Shown: positions 53,187 to 63,260, numbered from the stretch's first letter. The stretch: 64,000 nt of DNA from Anaerovirgula multivorans (GCF_900188145.1 NZ_FZOJ01000019.1:1-64000), one strand, 5' to 3'. Translations and numbers: made by a program. Notes: generated by a model not told the origin, from the sequence alone.

Positions 53187-54004
53187 TATCTAGGAGTAAC
53201 TAATCTTCCTCGTAATAATACAGGTCCCGTTGGTTTTTTAACAGATATAACTGCTTCTGCGGTAACGATGACTTCATCATAGGATACGAAGGTACCTTTT
53301 GTTTTTCCATATCCAGCCATGATTCCTGGTAATCCGCAATCCTTTAAATCTACCCTAAAGTAGGTATCAGCATCTCTATCTACTACCCAAGCATAATAAC
53401 AAACTAGTTTAGAATCAATTTTTGCTGGTTCAGGTAATCCAAAGGTACTAATCCAAACAGTTGGGTCAGGTATGTTAACGAAGGCCGTTCCCCCTAATAC
53501 CCCTTTTCGTTCTGGTCTCAATTCAACTTTAACAATTCCGACTGGAAGTGGTATATCCGGTACTGGCACACAGATTTTTTGACCTACATCTATAACATTA
53601 GGATCTGGAATTTGTGGATTTGCTCGAATAAGTCTTTCTAGAGTCACCCCAAATCTTCTAGCTATATTGAACATAGTATCTCCCCGTTGCACAATGTATA
53701 TTGTGCCGTCAGGACAAAATACATCCGGTGGAGTTGGTGGTATTACTATTCGAGGTATACATATTCTTTGGCCCACATAGATAACATTTGGATTAGGGAT
53801 TTGTGGATTTGCTCTAATCAACTCCGTTAAATCTATCCCATAACGATTTGCTATTCTGAACATTGTATCCCCTGGTTGAATCGTATATATCGTTCCTCCT
53901 GGACAGGCAGGTGGATCTGGAACTGGCACTGGCATTGGCATTGGTGTCACTTGTTGATTCATCATAGGTGACATATAGTTAGGTATTTCATAGTTATGAT
54001 ACAT
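53186..54004 (-). CDS. Protein with two LysM domains and a C-terminal unknown domain
   Basis: The product is about 272 residues with no signal peptide. A Pro/Met-rich start (TPMPMPVPVPDPP) is followed by two LysM domains (about 38-88 and 98-148), each with YTIQPGDTMFRIANRYG-like and NPNVIYVGQRICIP-like ends. The last 110 residues form a beta-rich domain (VKVELRPERKGVLGGTAF, VWISTFGLPEP). LysM proteins without signal peptide are typical of spore coat or cortex-associated proteins such as SafA; that role is inference. ATG 54004, six bases after GGAGG, is preferred to upstream starts. Confidence 0.85.
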   Translation of the reverse strand: MYHNYEIPNYMSPMMNQQVTPMPMPVPVPDPPACPGGTIYTIQPGDTMFRIANRYGIDLTELIRANPQIPNPNVIYVGQRICIPRIVIPPTPPDVFCPDGTIYIVQRGDTMFNIARRFGVTLERLIRANPQIPDPNVIDVGQKICVPVPDIPLPVGIVKVELRPERKGVLGGTAFVNIPDPTVWISTFGLPEPAKIDSKLVCYYAWVVDRDADTYFRVDLKDCGLPGIMAGYGKTKGTFVSYDEVIVTAEAVISVKKPTGPVLLRGRLVTPR

Positions 54005-54087
54005 CATTATCCTCCTTTTAATTTTCTCATTACCATTATATGCCACTGATTTTTTTTTGTTAAACATTGATCATAATAATTTCACAA

Positions 54088-54129
54088 TAAAAAAAACAGC
54101 GAATTTCTAAGTTTTCGCTGTTTTTTTAT
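54088..54129. terminator. Bidirectional terminator after the DUF378 gene
   Basis: AAAAACAGCGAA pairs with TTCGCTGTTTTTTT, with A/T tracts on both sides. Confidence 0.9.
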
Positions 54130-54317
54130 TACCGTCTCAGTATTAACATGATTAGCGTATAGATTCCTGAAAACCCCACTAAAGTATAAATAATTCTGCT
54201 TACGAGAGATCCTTGCCCTCTAAACAGCTTTGCAATTAAGTCAAACTTGAATAGTCCCAGCAATCCCCAATTTATTGCCCCGATGATGATGAGTATTAAA
54301 GCAATCCAGGTTAACAA
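54129..54317 (-). CDS. DUF378 family small membrane protein
   Basis: The 62-residue product has two membrane segments and the DUF378 pattern IIIGAINWGLLGLFKFDLIA followed by SRIIYTLVGFSGIYTL. Function is unknown. The start is TTG behind GGAGGGG. Confidence 0.88.
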   Translation of the reverse strand: MLTWIALILIIIGAINWGLLGLFKFDLIAKLFRGQGSLVSRIIYTLVGFSGIYTLIMLILRR

Positions 54318-54430
54318 AACAGCCCCTCCTCCTCTATATAATATCCTTATTGTATTAGTTACTTCATATATATGAGGCTAGACCTTTGGATATGCCATAA
54401 AACTTGCATCTTTCAACGATAAGGGGTTGT

Positions 54431-55372
54431 CTAATAACCTTTTTCTATGTCCACTTGATTGAACAATAGTTCTCCTTCAATATATCTTTTCATATTTTCA
54501 TAAATAATTCTAAACCTTCGTTCATTCCGCATTTCAGAAATCCAAGAATTGTGAGGTGTTAAGATGACATTTTCCATTGCCCACAAGGGACTATCTTGAG
54601 GTAATGGCTCCTTTTCAAAAACGTCTAATGCTGCTGCCATTAGATTCCCTTGTTTCATGTGTTGAATAAGTGCCTCTTCATCCACAATACTTCCTCTAGA
54701 TACATTGATAAGAACACCACTTTTTTTCATGCTTTTTAATCTTGTTTCATTGATGAGATGATGGGTTTCCTCCGTATAAGGTATTGTAAGGACAACCACA
54801 TCACACTGCTTTAACACTTCCTCTAACTCTCCAATAGGATAGCACTTATCAAAGTATTGTACTTTTGTTCCGTTAGTATTTACTCCGATAATATGTGCCT
54901 CAAATCCTTGAAGTCTTTTAGCAGCCTCTGTAGCTATACTACCAGTACCGATAAACCCAATACGCTTTCTGTATAGTTCTAAAAGGCTTGTATCCATCTT
55001 CCACAGTTTCTGTCCTTGCTGTTCATAAAGTTTATAAGATTTTTTATAAATTTCTAAAATCTTTAAAACAATCCATTCTCCCATTGGAACACTGTATCCA
55101 CCTTTGTTGTTAGTAAGCACTATGCCATTTTCTAGAACTACTTCTTTGGGAACTTGATCAATTCCTATACTAGATAATTGTATCCATTTTAATCTCTTCA
55201 TTTTCCTTATATCTAAAGTGATAAATGGATTATAACATACTAATACTTCTACCTCCTCCATCTCTTGGTGATATACAATATCTTTCTCATTTTTTATGAT
55301 AATATCATAGCCTAATTGACGAATGGATTCCATTTTATCTTTACCATAATCATAGGTGAATAGTATCTCCAT
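54431..55372 (-). CDS. D-isomer-specific 2-hydroxyacid dehydrogenase
   Basis: The 313-residue product has the NAD-binding motif IGFIGTGSIATEAAKRL near 140 and catalytic Arg (INVSRGSIVDEEAL near 232), Glu (DVFEKEPLP) and His (ILTPHNSWIS near 280). The substrate is a 2-keto or 2-hydroxy acid that cannot be specified. AGGAGG precedes the ATG. It is divergent from the HD-domain gene. Confidence 0.9.
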   Translation of the reverse strand: MEILFTYDYGKDKMESIRQLGYDIIIKNEKDIVYHQEMEEVEVLVCYNPFITLDIRKMKRLKWIQLSSIGIDQVPKEVVLENGIVLTNNKGGYSVPMGEWIVLKILEIYKKSYKLYEQQGQKLWKMDTSLLELYRKRIGFIGTGSIATEAAKRLQGFEAHIIGVNTNGTKVQYFDKCYPIGELEEVLKQCDVVVLTIPYTEETHHLINETRLKSMKKSGVLINVSRGSIVDEEALIQHMKQGNLMAAALDVFEKEPLPQDSPLWAMENVILTPHNSWISEMRNERRFRIIYENMKRYIEGELLFNQVDIEKGY

Positions 55373-55552
55373 CTTATCACTCCTCCTGTATATTTTCTTC
55401 TTACTATAAATACTACTTTCTTGTATAAAAATCCTCCTAAGAAAAAAACTTTGCTATCTATTCTGTACCCGAAAACAAAATTAATTATTTTCATTTTAAT
55501 TGTTTTTCTGTAAAATAATATAGATAGGCATGTAGAAAAGGAGAATATGAAA

Positions 55553-56035
55553 ATGATTTATCGTGTTAAACAATTTTTTCAAGGACTTACAGCTAAATTA
55601 TATGAAGAAGATCTACATTTCATTAATCAATATTTGACGTCTCAAGAACAAAATCTTTTTTTTCAGTTAAGAAAAAGTGAACAAAGACACAGTATCAATG
55701 TGGCCTATGGTTGCAAAATTGATGCTCCAAACAACCTTGCTCTTATCAAAGCTGCTTTGCTACATGATGTAGGAAAAATAGGTAGCAACTTAACTCTAAT
55801 AAATAAAGCCTTTGTAGTACTATCCGATAAGATGAACCTAAAGCCATCTGTTATGCCATCTTTTTTAAAGGAGGCTATGTATTATAAAATTAATCATGCA
55901 AAATTAGGATATGAACTACTTCTTAAACTAGGCTTACAGGAAAAAGTATTGGTATTAGTTAAAAATCACCATAAAGAAAATATTGCCAATGTGAAGGAAA
56001 TGGAAATACTTCAGCATTATGATAATTTGTATTAA
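55553..56035 (+). CDS. HD-domain phosphohydrolase
   Basis: The product is about 160 residues. It has the HD pattern: His in SEQRHSINVAYG near 48, the HD pair in ALLHDVGKIGS near 71, and a late His-Asp region (VKNHHKENIAN, LQHYDN). The substrate may be a nucleotide or phosphorylated compound. AAAGGAG lies nine bases before ATG 55553; the earlier ATG 55547 is only three bases away from it. Confidence 0.85.
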   Translation: MIYRVKQFFQGLTAKLYEEDLHFINQYLTSQEQNLFFQLRKSEQRHSINVAYGCKIDAPNNLALIKAALLHDVGKIGSNLTLINKAFVVLSDKMNLKPSVMPSFLKEAMYYKINHAKLGYELLLKLGLQEKVLVLVKNHHKENIANVKEMEILQHYDNLY

Positions 56036-56061
56036 TCTATAGATAACCAATTTTAAACCTT

Positions 56062-56137
56062 AATTTTTGATATACACGGTCTACGGTTTCGCCCAAAACC
56101 ATGGGCTGCAAATGTAGCCCTTAGTATATCAAAATTT
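56062..56137. repeat. Structured interspersed repeat type C, copy 2
   Basis: It is inverted relative to the copy at 35308-35396. Ends ATTTTTGATATAC and GTATATCAAAATT form near-perfect terminal inverted repeats. The inside carries CACGGTCTACGGTTTCGCCC and CTGCAAATGTAGCCCTTA. The variable centre here forms a GCCC/GGGC stem. Confidence 0.8.
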
Positions 56138-56239
56138 CACCTTGTATAAGCGAATGACATGAAATCATAGATTTCAGTCATCTGCTTAAGTTCTGTAGTT
56201 GGTTAATAGTACTTTAAAATATACGACCAGATTAAACAA

Positions 56240-56285
56240 ATCAAGTAGGAGGTAGATAATTATTTTATCTACCTCCTACTTGATT
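56240..56285. terminator. Strong terminator after the 2-hydroxycarboxylate transporter gene
   Basis: ATCAAGTAGGAGGTAGATAA pairs perfectly with TTATCTACCTCCTACTTGAT around TTATT. It ends the malate operon on the minus strand. Confidence 0.85.
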
Positions 56286-56321
56286 ATCATATCATTTTAT
56301 ATTTAAAGGGTGATATGTCTA

Positions 56322-57635
56322 TTATATAAAGATTTTCAATAGTGTACTTGCCAATATTAGCATAAAAGCTCCACCGATACGAGAGGATATTTGAGCAAAG
56401 GGCATAAGCTTCATACGATCAGCGGCTGATAATACTGCTACGTCCCCAGTACCTCCCATGTTTGCCATACATAGTCCTGCTGTAATAGAGGCTTCGATAG
56501 GATAAAAACCTACAAATTTACCTACAATACCTGATCCTACCACACCACCTATTATGGTTACAGCTACTAATAACACGTATTGAATAGTAAAAGCATCAAT
56601 AACCTGTTGGAGGTTTGTAAAGGCTACACCTATACCAACCAATAGTACACCAGTTAAGTTGGTCATAACAAACTGAAACCATTGAAAAGCTCCTGTTTCA
56701 TACTCTCTAGGTAGGATATTCAAAGCTTTTACTATCGCAACTGAGATGATCATCCATGCATAGGAATGTACCTGTGGGAAAAACTTTCCAATAATACTTC
56801 CTAATACAAAGAAGGATACCGCTAACAATAATCCTCTTCCCATCATGGCAAGATCAATAGTTGCTTTTTTTTCTTTTTCCTTTGTTTCTTCCTTAACTTG
56901 AGCCTGGTTTTCTTTAAGTTCCATTAATTCACCATTACCAGTTAAATATGGTTTTGCTTTTCCAAGTCTATCTAATAAGCCTGCTACAACGATGGCAACA
57001 GCGTTCCCCAATGCTACAGCTGGTACCATAACAGAAATCATTTCCCCAGGATCTACCCCTAGACTAGAACCAAATATTTGAGACAATGGTACTGCACCTG
57101 CACCCATACCACCACCCATAATGGGTACGCCAATATATAGAATAGCTTCTTTTGCTCCATAGCCAATTACAGCTCCTACTACTCCTACTAGACCTAATGC
57201 TGCAACAACACCCCCTAAAATTGCTGGTAAATATCTGATGGAAGCTTTAATTAAAAGTTCTCTATTCATTCCTAAAATACTACCGGTAATTAGTGCAGCA
57301 ATATAAAAATCTAAGAATCCTTCTCCTTTCATAAAGTTGGACATAATCTCCACAGAGGTTTCTGGTAAGAAATTATAGGTTACTAGTGCCGCTGAACCAA
57401 AAATAATTACAATGGGACCTCCACCTAAATAATTCTTTACAATAGGTAGATGACTTCCTATTTCATTTAGTATTGCTCCTATCACCATCATTAATGCAAA
57501 GGCACCTATCATTCCCTTAGGTAGTACTTCCATATAGGTTGCTATTAAGACTACTGCTGTTACGATCCCAAAAAGTGGTAAAGACATACCCATAATCCTA
57601 TAGCTCTGCTTTTCCTGTAATGTTACAGTTGACAT
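56322..57635 (-). CDS. 2-hydroxycarboxylate transporter (CitS/MaeN family)
   Basis: The 437-residue protein has about 11 hydrophobic segments and two re-entrant loop regions with the GGxG motifs of the family: VPIMGGGMGAGAVPLSQIFG near 172 and CMANMGGTGDVAVLSAADRM near 393, the latter with the substrate-binding Arg downstream (QISSRIGGA). A charged cytoplasmic loop lies near 240-255. It imports malate or citrate with sodium ions or protons. It lies 22 bases after a malic enzyme gene, which favours malate. Confidence 0.93.
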   Translation of the reverse strand: MSTVTLQEKQSYRIMGMSLPLFGIVTAVVLIATYMEVLPKGMIGAFALMMVIGAILNEIGSHLPIVKNYLGGGPIVIIFGSAALVTYNFLPETSVEIMSNFMKGEGFLDFYIAALITGSILGMNRELLIKASIRYLPAILGGVVAALGLVGVVGAVIGYGAKEAILYIGVPIMGGGMGAGAVPLSQIFGSSLGVDPGEMISVMVPAVALGNAVAIVVAGLLDRLGKAKPYLTGNGELMELKENQAQVKEETKEKEKKATIDLAMMGRGLLLAVSFFVLGSIIGKFFPQVHSYAWMIISVAIVKALNILPREYETGAFQWFQFVMTNLTGVLLVGIGVAFTNLQQVIDAFTIQYVLLVAVTIIGGVVGSGIVGKFVGFYPIEASITAGLCMANMGGTGDVAVLSAADRMKLMPFAQISSRIGGAFMLILASTLLKIFI

Positions 57636-57657
57636 TTCTTTCTTCCCCCCTATCTTT

Positions 57658-58830
57658 TTATTTTTTTGCTAAGCCAGTTTTCTTAGCAGCCTCTCCAACC
57701 GCTTCTGCTACCTTTTCTACTACTTTTTTATCAAAAGCATCTGGCATAACGTAATCAGGCTTAAGCTCTTTTTCATCAATAATACTTGCAATTGCATAGG
57801 CTGCTGCTAGCTTCATTGCTTCATTAATATCCCTAGCTCTAACATCTAATGCTCCTCTAAAAATTCCTGGGAAGGCTAATACATTGTTCACTTGATTTGG
57901 AAAATCCGAACGACCAGAGCCCACTACCTTTGCTCCTGCCTTTAATGCTAAATCCGGCATGATTTCTGGTACTGGATTGGCCATAGCAAATATAATGGCA
58001 TCTTGATTCATAACCTTTACCATTTCTTCTGTAACAACATTGGCGGCAGATACTCCAATAAATACATCTGCACCTGTCATGGCATCCATAAGACTGCCTT
58101 TCTTCTGATTTTTATTTGTTATTTGCGCCATTTTCTCTTTACTGCTATCGTTTTCAGCCGATCCAGAATAAAGAATTCCTCTTCTATCACATATTAAAAT
58201 GTCCTTTGGATTCATATTCAGTAGCATTTTTGCAATTGCCACCCCTGCAGAACCAGCACCATTGACAACGATAGTTGTATCTTCAATCTTTTTGTTTACT
58301 ACTTTCAAAGCATTAATTAGTCCTGCTATTACCACAATAGCTGTACCATGTTGATCATCGTGGAATACAGGAATATCCAATTCTTCCTTCAATCTCTTTT
58401 CAATTTCAAAACATCTGGGAGCTCCAATATCTTCAAGATTGATTCCTCCAAAGGTTGGGGCCAGTAGCTTTACAGTTCTTACAATTTCATCTACATCCTT
58501 TGTATCAAGACAGATAGGAAAAGCATCCACATTTGCAAATTCTTTAAATAAAATTGCCTTTCCCTCCATAACAGGCATTGCCGCTTCTGGTCCAATATCT
58601 CCTAAACCTAAAACTGCAGTACCATCAGTAACCACTGCCACTAAATTTCCTTTAGAGGTATATTTGTAAACGTTTTCCTTTTCTTGGTGGATTTTCCTAC
58701 AGGGTTCAGCTACACCTGGTGTATAGGCTAAACTTAGATCTTCTCGATTTTTCACTGGGATCTTTGATGCTGTGTAGATTTTCCCTTTATACTCTTCATG
58801 CAAATTTAAACTTTCTTTTCCTAAATCCAT
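57658..58830 (-). CDS. NAD(P)-dependent malic enzyme
   Basis: The product is about 390 residues. Blocks include SLAYTPGVAEPCRKIH near 33, VPVFHDDQHGTAIVVIAGLI near 155 and the dinucleotide motif VVNGAGSAGVAIAKML near 190. It decarboxylates malate to pyruvate. ATG 58830 is chosen, behind AAGGAGG with a ten-base gap. It is co-transcribed with the transporter. A second, closely similar malic enzyme gene lies at the right edge of the window. Confidence 0.94.
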   Translation of the reverse strand: MDLGKESLNLHEEYKGKIYTASKIPVKNREDLSLAYTPGVAEPCRKIHQEKENVYKYTSKGNLVAVVTDGTAVLGLGDIGPEAAMPVMEGKAILFKEFANVDAFPICLDTKDVDEIVRTVKLLAPTFGGINLEDIGAPRCFEIEKRLKEELDIPVFHDDQHGTAIVVIAGLINALKVVNKKIEDTTIVVNGAGSAGVAIAKMLLNMNPKDILICDRRGILYSGSAENDSSKEKMAQITNKNQKKGSLMDAMTGADVFIGVSAANVVTEEMVKVMNQDAIIFAMANPVPEIMPDLALKAGAKVVGSGRSDFPNQVNNVLAFPGIFRGALDVRARDINEAMKLAAAYAIASIIDEKELKPDYVMPDAFDKKVVEKVAEAVGEAAKKTGLAKK

Positions 58831-58894
58831 AAACAATCATCCTCCTTGATATCCTTTAAGTTATGTTCATGTTATAAAATTTTTTCAAAAAAGA

Positions 58895-58922
58895 AAACAT
58901 TTAGAAACTTTTCTAAATGTTT
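58895..58922 (-). terminator. Hairpin between the response regulator and malic enzyme genes
   Basis: AAACATTTAGAA pairs perfectly with TTCTAAATGTTT around four bases; on the minus strand it is followed by TCTTTTTTG. It may terminate the two-component operon or, as a palindrome upstream of the malic enzyme gene, be the regulator's operator. Confidence 0.7.
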
Positions 58923-58972
58923 AGTAAATAAAAAATATAATGATATTTTTTTGACGATATTTTGCTTTCACT

Positions 58973-59647
58973 TTACTTTTTGTACTTATATAGGTGTTTA
59001 GGCCTACCTATAGAGCCATATTCAATTTCTAATATTAATTCTTCCAATGATACTAGATATTCAAGATATCTTCTTACCGTTACCCTTGAAACCTCCATTT
59101 TTTCTGCTACTTCTTCACTGGTAAGATACTTTTCTTCGTTATGTTTCATAAATCTTCGTATCCTCTCAAGTGTTTTTTTGTGAATTCCCTTCTGGTAATC
59201 TTTTTCTAGCAAATCAGCATTTTGTTTCATAATCTTGTCAATATCCTTTTGGAAAATAGTGTTTTTATGGTTTAGTAGCTGATGTCGTTCAATATAGCTA
59301 TCTAAGGTGCTTTTCAGCCGCTGGTACTCAAAGGGTTTAATAAGATAATCTACCGCACCCAATCTTAATACCTCATCAATATTTTCTGACTCCTTTGCAG
59401 CGGTTACTAAAATAACATCTGTTTTTATGGATCTCCTTCTGACTTCTTTTAATAAACTGATTCCATCCAATTTAGGCATGAATACATCTAAAATGATTAA
59501 ATCTACAGAGTGATTTTTTAAAAAATTTAGGGCTTCTTGTCCATTTCCTGCCATATATACTACTTTAAACCCTTTAACAGTCTCAACATACTTTTTATTT
59601 AACTGTGATACCATAGGATCATCTTCAACTATTAATACCTTTATCAC
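58973..59647 (-). CDS. CitB/DcuR-type response regulator
   Basis: The 224-residue product has a receiver domain (about 1-120; IVEDDPMVSQLN, phospho-Asp in DLIILDVFMPKLDG, Lys in YLIKPFEYQRL) and a C-terminal winged-helix region (SEEVAEKMEVSRVTVRRYLE near 172). The start is GTG after GGAGGG, and it overlaps the end of the kinase gene by four bases. It probably activates the malic enzyme and transporter genes in response to malate or a related dicarboxylate. Confidence 0.93.
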   Translation of the reverse strand: MIKVLIVEDDPMVSQLNKKYVETVKGFKVVYMAGNGQEALNFLKNHSVDLIILDVFMPKLDGISLLKEVRRRSIKTDVILVTAAKESENIDEVLRLGAVDYLIKPFEYQRLKSTLDSYIERHQLLNHKNTIFQKDIDKIMKQNADLLEKDYQKGIHKKTLERIRRFMKHNEEKYLTSEEVAEKMEVSRVTVRRYLEYLVSLEELILEIEYGSIGRPKHLYKYKK

Positions 59648-61248
59648 AGCTTTCCCTCCTTTGGCAAAATAGCCATAAATTCTGTCCCTTCACAAACTCT
59701 AGTGGTAACCTCTATACTTCCTCCTAGGTTCTCCACTGTATTTTTCACTAAGGATAAACCTATTCCTCTGCTTAATGCCTTTGTTGAAAAGCCTCTTTCA
59801 AAAATACATGATACATTTTCCTTTGGGATACCTATACCTGTATCCTTCACTTTGATAATGATCTTTTTTTTAGATTCCATTAAGTTAACTTCAATAACTC
59901 TTTCTTCCTTGTCACTTAAACCAATGGCCTCCATAGCATTTTCAATGAGGTTTCCTAGAATTGTTATTAGAATACTACTGGTGATTTTCCCCTCTCTTTT
60001 TTCAAGATAGCTATCACTTGTTATATTCATAGTAATTCCTAATTCCTTAGCCCTACTAATTTTTCCTAATAACAACCCGGCGATAGTAGGATCTTTTATT
60101 TTTCCCATCACTAAAGTCATGATTTGTTGCTGATTTTTACTGGTATGAATAATATACTTTTTTGCTTCTTCAAATTCCTTAATCTCTATTAATCCAAGAA
60201 TAACATGTAGTTTATTCATAAATTCATGGGTATTCGCCCTTAAGGCCTCTACAATTTGTTTCACTCCTGTAACCTCTTCTGCTAAACGAGTAATCATTGT
60301 CTTATCTCTAAAGGTAGCGATAGCTCCTACAATCTTCTCTCCATTTTCTATAGGAACTCTATTGTTTATAATAATGGTATCGTTTACCATCTGTTCTCTA
60401 TCATATTCAGCAACACCTGTCTTTAATACCTCTGGCAATCTACTGGTTGGAAATAATTTGGTGACTTTTTCTCCGATGATATCTGTCTCCTCTATGCGAA
60501 GTAATTTTCTTGCAGAATCATTTATTAAAGTTATTTTTTCATCACCATCAATTGCAATAACCCCCTCATGGATAGCCTCTAGCATACCCTTCTTTTCAAC
60601 ATATAGCTTTGCAATTTCCTCTGGTTCTAATCCTAACAGGTTCTTTTTAATACTGTTTGCCAACAGAATCGCTCCTATTATTCCAAGAAATAATCCTACA
60701 AAGGAAGCTAAAATGATTGTAATAACTCTTTGCTTCTTTATTTGTGCTACGGTTTGGGTTAAATTTCCTACCATGACAAAACCAAGCTGTTGATGGTTTT
60801 CCCAATCATATATTGGAGCAAAGGCTCTTATGGATGTTCCCATAGTTCCTGTAGCTTCAGATATATATAATTCTCCAGTTTTTACTACCCTCAACTCATC
60901 CCCACCAACAAATTTTTCTCCTAATCGTTGAGGATTGGGATGAGCATACCTTAAGCCCTCCATATCTGCCACTACAATAATCTCTACCTGGTTGGTATCA
61001 GCTAATATCTTTTTCACAAAAGGTTGTATAGTGTTTTGATAGTAATCTCCACTTTTCATCTCCTCTACTACATTAGGACTATTTGCTATTACCTTGGCAA
61101 CATTCATAATATTGGTGTTAATCTCCTGCTGTATACTTGACATAATCCATCTTGTAGTGAAGTAGATGGTGGTATAAATAGCAATAACAACAATAACTAT
61201 AGTGAATACGGTTATTTGTGTTTGAAGTTTAAATTGTTTCTTTTTCAT
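59644..61248 (-). CDS. CitA/DcuS-type sensor histidine kinase
   Basis: The 534-residue protein has membrane segments near 11-33 and 175-197 enclosing a PAS-like extracellular sensor with the dicarboxylate-type motif RYAHPNPQRLGEKFVGGDE. A cytoplasmic PAS (about 215-320), an HxxH-type dimer region (RANTHEFMNKLHVILGLIE near 340) and an ATPase domain (ITILGNLIENAMEAIG, VKDTGIGIPKEN, GIGLSLVKNTVENLGG) follow. It senses extracellular malate, fumarate or citrate. GAGGAA precedes the ATG. Confidence 0.93.
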   Translation of the reverse strand: MKKKQFKLQTQITVFTIVIVVIAIYTTIYFTTRWIMSSIQQEINTNIMNVAKVIANSPNVVEEMKSGDYYQNTIQPFVKKILADTNQVEIIVVADMEGLRYAHPNPQRLGEKFVGGDELRVVKTGELYISEATGTMGTSIRAFAPIYDWENHQQLGFVMVGNLTQTVAQIKKQRVITIILASFVGLFLGIIGAILLANSIKKNLLGLEPEEIAKLYVEKKGMLEAIHEGVIAIDGDEKITLINDSARKLLRIEETDIIGEKVTKLFPTSRLPEVLKTGVAEYDREQMVNDTIIINNRVPIENGEKIVGAIATFRDKTMITRLAEEVTGVKQIVEALRANTHEFMNKLHVILGLIEIKEFEEAKKYIIHTSKNQQQIMTLVMGKIKDPTIAGLLLGKISRAKELGITMNITSDSYLEKREGKITSSILITILGNLIENAMEAIGLSDKEERVIEVNLMESKKKIIIKVKDTGIGIPKENVSCIFERGFSTKALSRGIGLSLVKNTVENLGGSIEVTTRVCEGTEFMAILPKEGKL

Positions 61249-61444
61249 GGAAAGTTCCTCTTTTACAAGAAATAGGTTTTTCTTTAATTATCTAACGGAT
61301 TTTTGTTTTTTAAATTAAATCTTGAATAATTAATTAATGTTGGAAAACGTTTTTATTATGTTGCTTTCTTAGATAAAAATAATTCGCTAAATATTTTAAA
61401 AATCCTTTTCTATGATAGTCTTTTTACAATTTTCAATTAGTTAT
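61249..61444. other. Upstream region of the malate sensor kinase
   Basis: No gene is seen. A cre-resembling sequence, TGGAAAACGTTTTTA near 61340, matches the CcpA consensus at about 12 of 14 positions and lies roughly 90 bases before the kinase start. Confidence 0.35.
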
Positions 61445-61490
61445 AAAAAGAGCAGAGCATCTTCTGTGATAAAGACTCTCTGCTCTTTTT
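61445..61490. terminator. Terminator of prfC
   Basis: AAAAAGAGCAGAG pairs with CTCTGCTCTTTTT around a 20-base loop; on the minus strand it lies about 60 bases past the prfC stop. Confidence 0.88.
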
Positions 61491-61548
61491 AAAAAATACA
61501 TTAATAATTCTGTAATTTTTCACATTTTCATTATAACCCAGTGCAATA

Positions 61549-63156
61549 CTATTTTTCCATAGCGTCTTTTCTAGAAATACTCCTCATGATAGCACTTTTA
61601 TTTCGTTCCTCTACTTTCTGAATAGACCATTCATTTTCGAAGAGAACAACGGGTTTTTCCTCTTTATCCTGTACAATCAAGCTATCCATTGTTAGACTAA
61701 ATCGATCATAATCAAAATTGTCTTGTTCTACCCAACGGATAAATCTATAGGGTAGTGTCTGCATTTTAATCTCTACGCCATATTCTTTTTCCAGACGATA
61801 TTGCAGTACTTCAAATTGAAGAACTCCAACAACACCTACGATTAATTCCTCCACCCCTACAAAAGGTCTTTTATATACTTGTATCGCACCCTCTTCTGAT
61901 ATCTGTTCAATACCTTTTATAAATTGCTTTCTCTTCATAGAATCCTTTGCATAGACTCTAGCAAAATGCTCAGGGGCAAATACAGGGATGCCTTCGTATT
62001 GAATTTTAGAATTATCTTGGCATAGTGTGTCTCCAATGTTAAAAATTCCTGGATCATGGACACCAATAATATCTCCAGGATATGCTTCTTCAACAACAGC
62101 TCGATCCTGTGCTAAAAATTGTTGAGGCTGTGCCAACTTGATTGCTTTGTTTAAACGAACATGATTTACATTCATACCTTTTTCAAACTTACCAGAACAA
62201 ATACGTATAAAAGCAATTCTATCTCGATGGGCAGGGTTCATATTTGCTTGAATTTTAAATATAAACCCAGTAAAGTTATTACTTTCAGGATCTATTTCCC
62301 CTCTATTACTCATCCTTGCCATTGGTGGAGTGGTCATTTCTAAAAATGATTCTAGGAAAGGACGTACACCAAAGTTTGTCATAGCACTTCCAAAGAATAC
62401 AGGTGTTAATTCTCCCTTCAGAACCTTGTTAAGATTGAAATCATCTCCTGCCCCATCTAGCAGTTCAATTTCTTCCATCAATTGGTGATGTAGATTTTCC
62501 CCTAGTAAATCTTTAAAAACTTCGTCTTTAACATCACCTATTACGGATTCTACTATGCTCTGTCCATGCTTTCCTTCATTAAAAACCTCGATTTGAGATT
62601 TTATTCTATTATATACTCCCTTAAAATTACCATCGGTTCCAATAGGCCAATTCATGGGGTAAGACTGTATCCCTAGAACACTTTCTAACTCCTCCATCAA
62701 CTCAAAGGGATCTTTTCCTGCTCTATCTAGCTTATTGACAAAGGTGAAAATCGGTATGCCCCTCATTTTACAAACTCGGAACAATTTTTTTGTCTGTTCT
62801 TCAACCCCTTTGGCACAGTCAATTACCATGACAGCACTATCAGCTGCCATTAAGGTTCTATAGGTATCTTCACTAAAATCTTGATGTCCAGGAGTATCTA
62901 GTATATTAATACAATATCCATTATAGTCAAATTGAAGAACACTAGAAGTAACAGAAATACCTCTTTGCTTTTCAATCTCCATCCAGTCGGAAACTGCATG
63001 TTTTTGCGCTCTTCTAGATTTAACAGATCCTGCTAAACGAATAGCGCCTCCGTATAATAATAGTTTCTCTGTTAATGTAGTTTTCCCGGCATCGGGATGC
63101 GATATGATAGCAAAGCTTCTTCTTCTTCTCACTTGTTGTAAAAACTGCTCTTGCAT
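61549..63156 (-). CDS. prfC: Peptide chain release factor 3
   Basis: The 535-residue GTPase has G1 AIISHPDAGKTTLTEKLL, G2/G3 QRGISVTSSV and LDTPGHQDFSEDTYRT, and G4 FVNKLDRAG, then the RF3-type domains II and III (GVVGVLQFEVLQYRLEKEYG near 455). It removes RF1/RF2 from the ribosome after peptide release. AAAGAGG precedes the ATG. It lies between the two malic enzyme regions on the same strand. Confidence 0.96.
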   Translation of the reverse strand: MQEQFLQQVRRRRSFAIISHPDAGKTTLTEKLLLYGGAIRLAGSVKSRRAQKHAVSDWMEIEKQRGISVTSSVLQFDYNGYCINILDTPGHQDFSEDTYRTLMAADSAVMVIDCAKGVEEQTKKLFRVCKMRGIPIFTFVNKLDRAGKDPFELMEELESVLGIQSYPMNWPIGTDGNFKGVYNRIKSQIEVFNEGKHGQSIVESVIGDVKDEVFKDLLGENLHHQLMEEIELLDGAGDDFNLNKVLKGELTPVFFGSAMTNFGVRPFLESFLEMTTPPMARMSNRGEIDPESNNFTGFIFKIQANMNPAHRDRIAFIRICSGKFEKGMNVNHVRLNKAIKLAQPQQFLAQDRAVVEEAYPGDIIGVHDPGIFNIGDTLCQDNSKIQYEGIPVFAPEHFARVYAKDSMKRKQFIKGIEQISEEGAIQVYKRPFVGVEELIVGVVGVLQFEVLQYRLEKEYGVEIKMQTLPYRFIRWVEQDNFDYDRFSLTMDSLIVQDKEEKPVVLFENEWSIQKVEERNKSAIMRSISRKDAMEK

Positions 63157-63260
63157 TTTTATTCCTCTTTCTATATTGATAATTTTCTAAGATAATTTAC
63201 CCAATACAATTGATTTTATCCTTTTTACACCCCGTCTGTCAATTGCTATTCAAAACATTA

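Noticed and set aside
61340..61354. Second cre site upstream of the malate kinase as a firm feature
   Set aside because: Only about 12 of 14 positions agree and the downstream half is degenerate, so it is mentioned only as a possibility.
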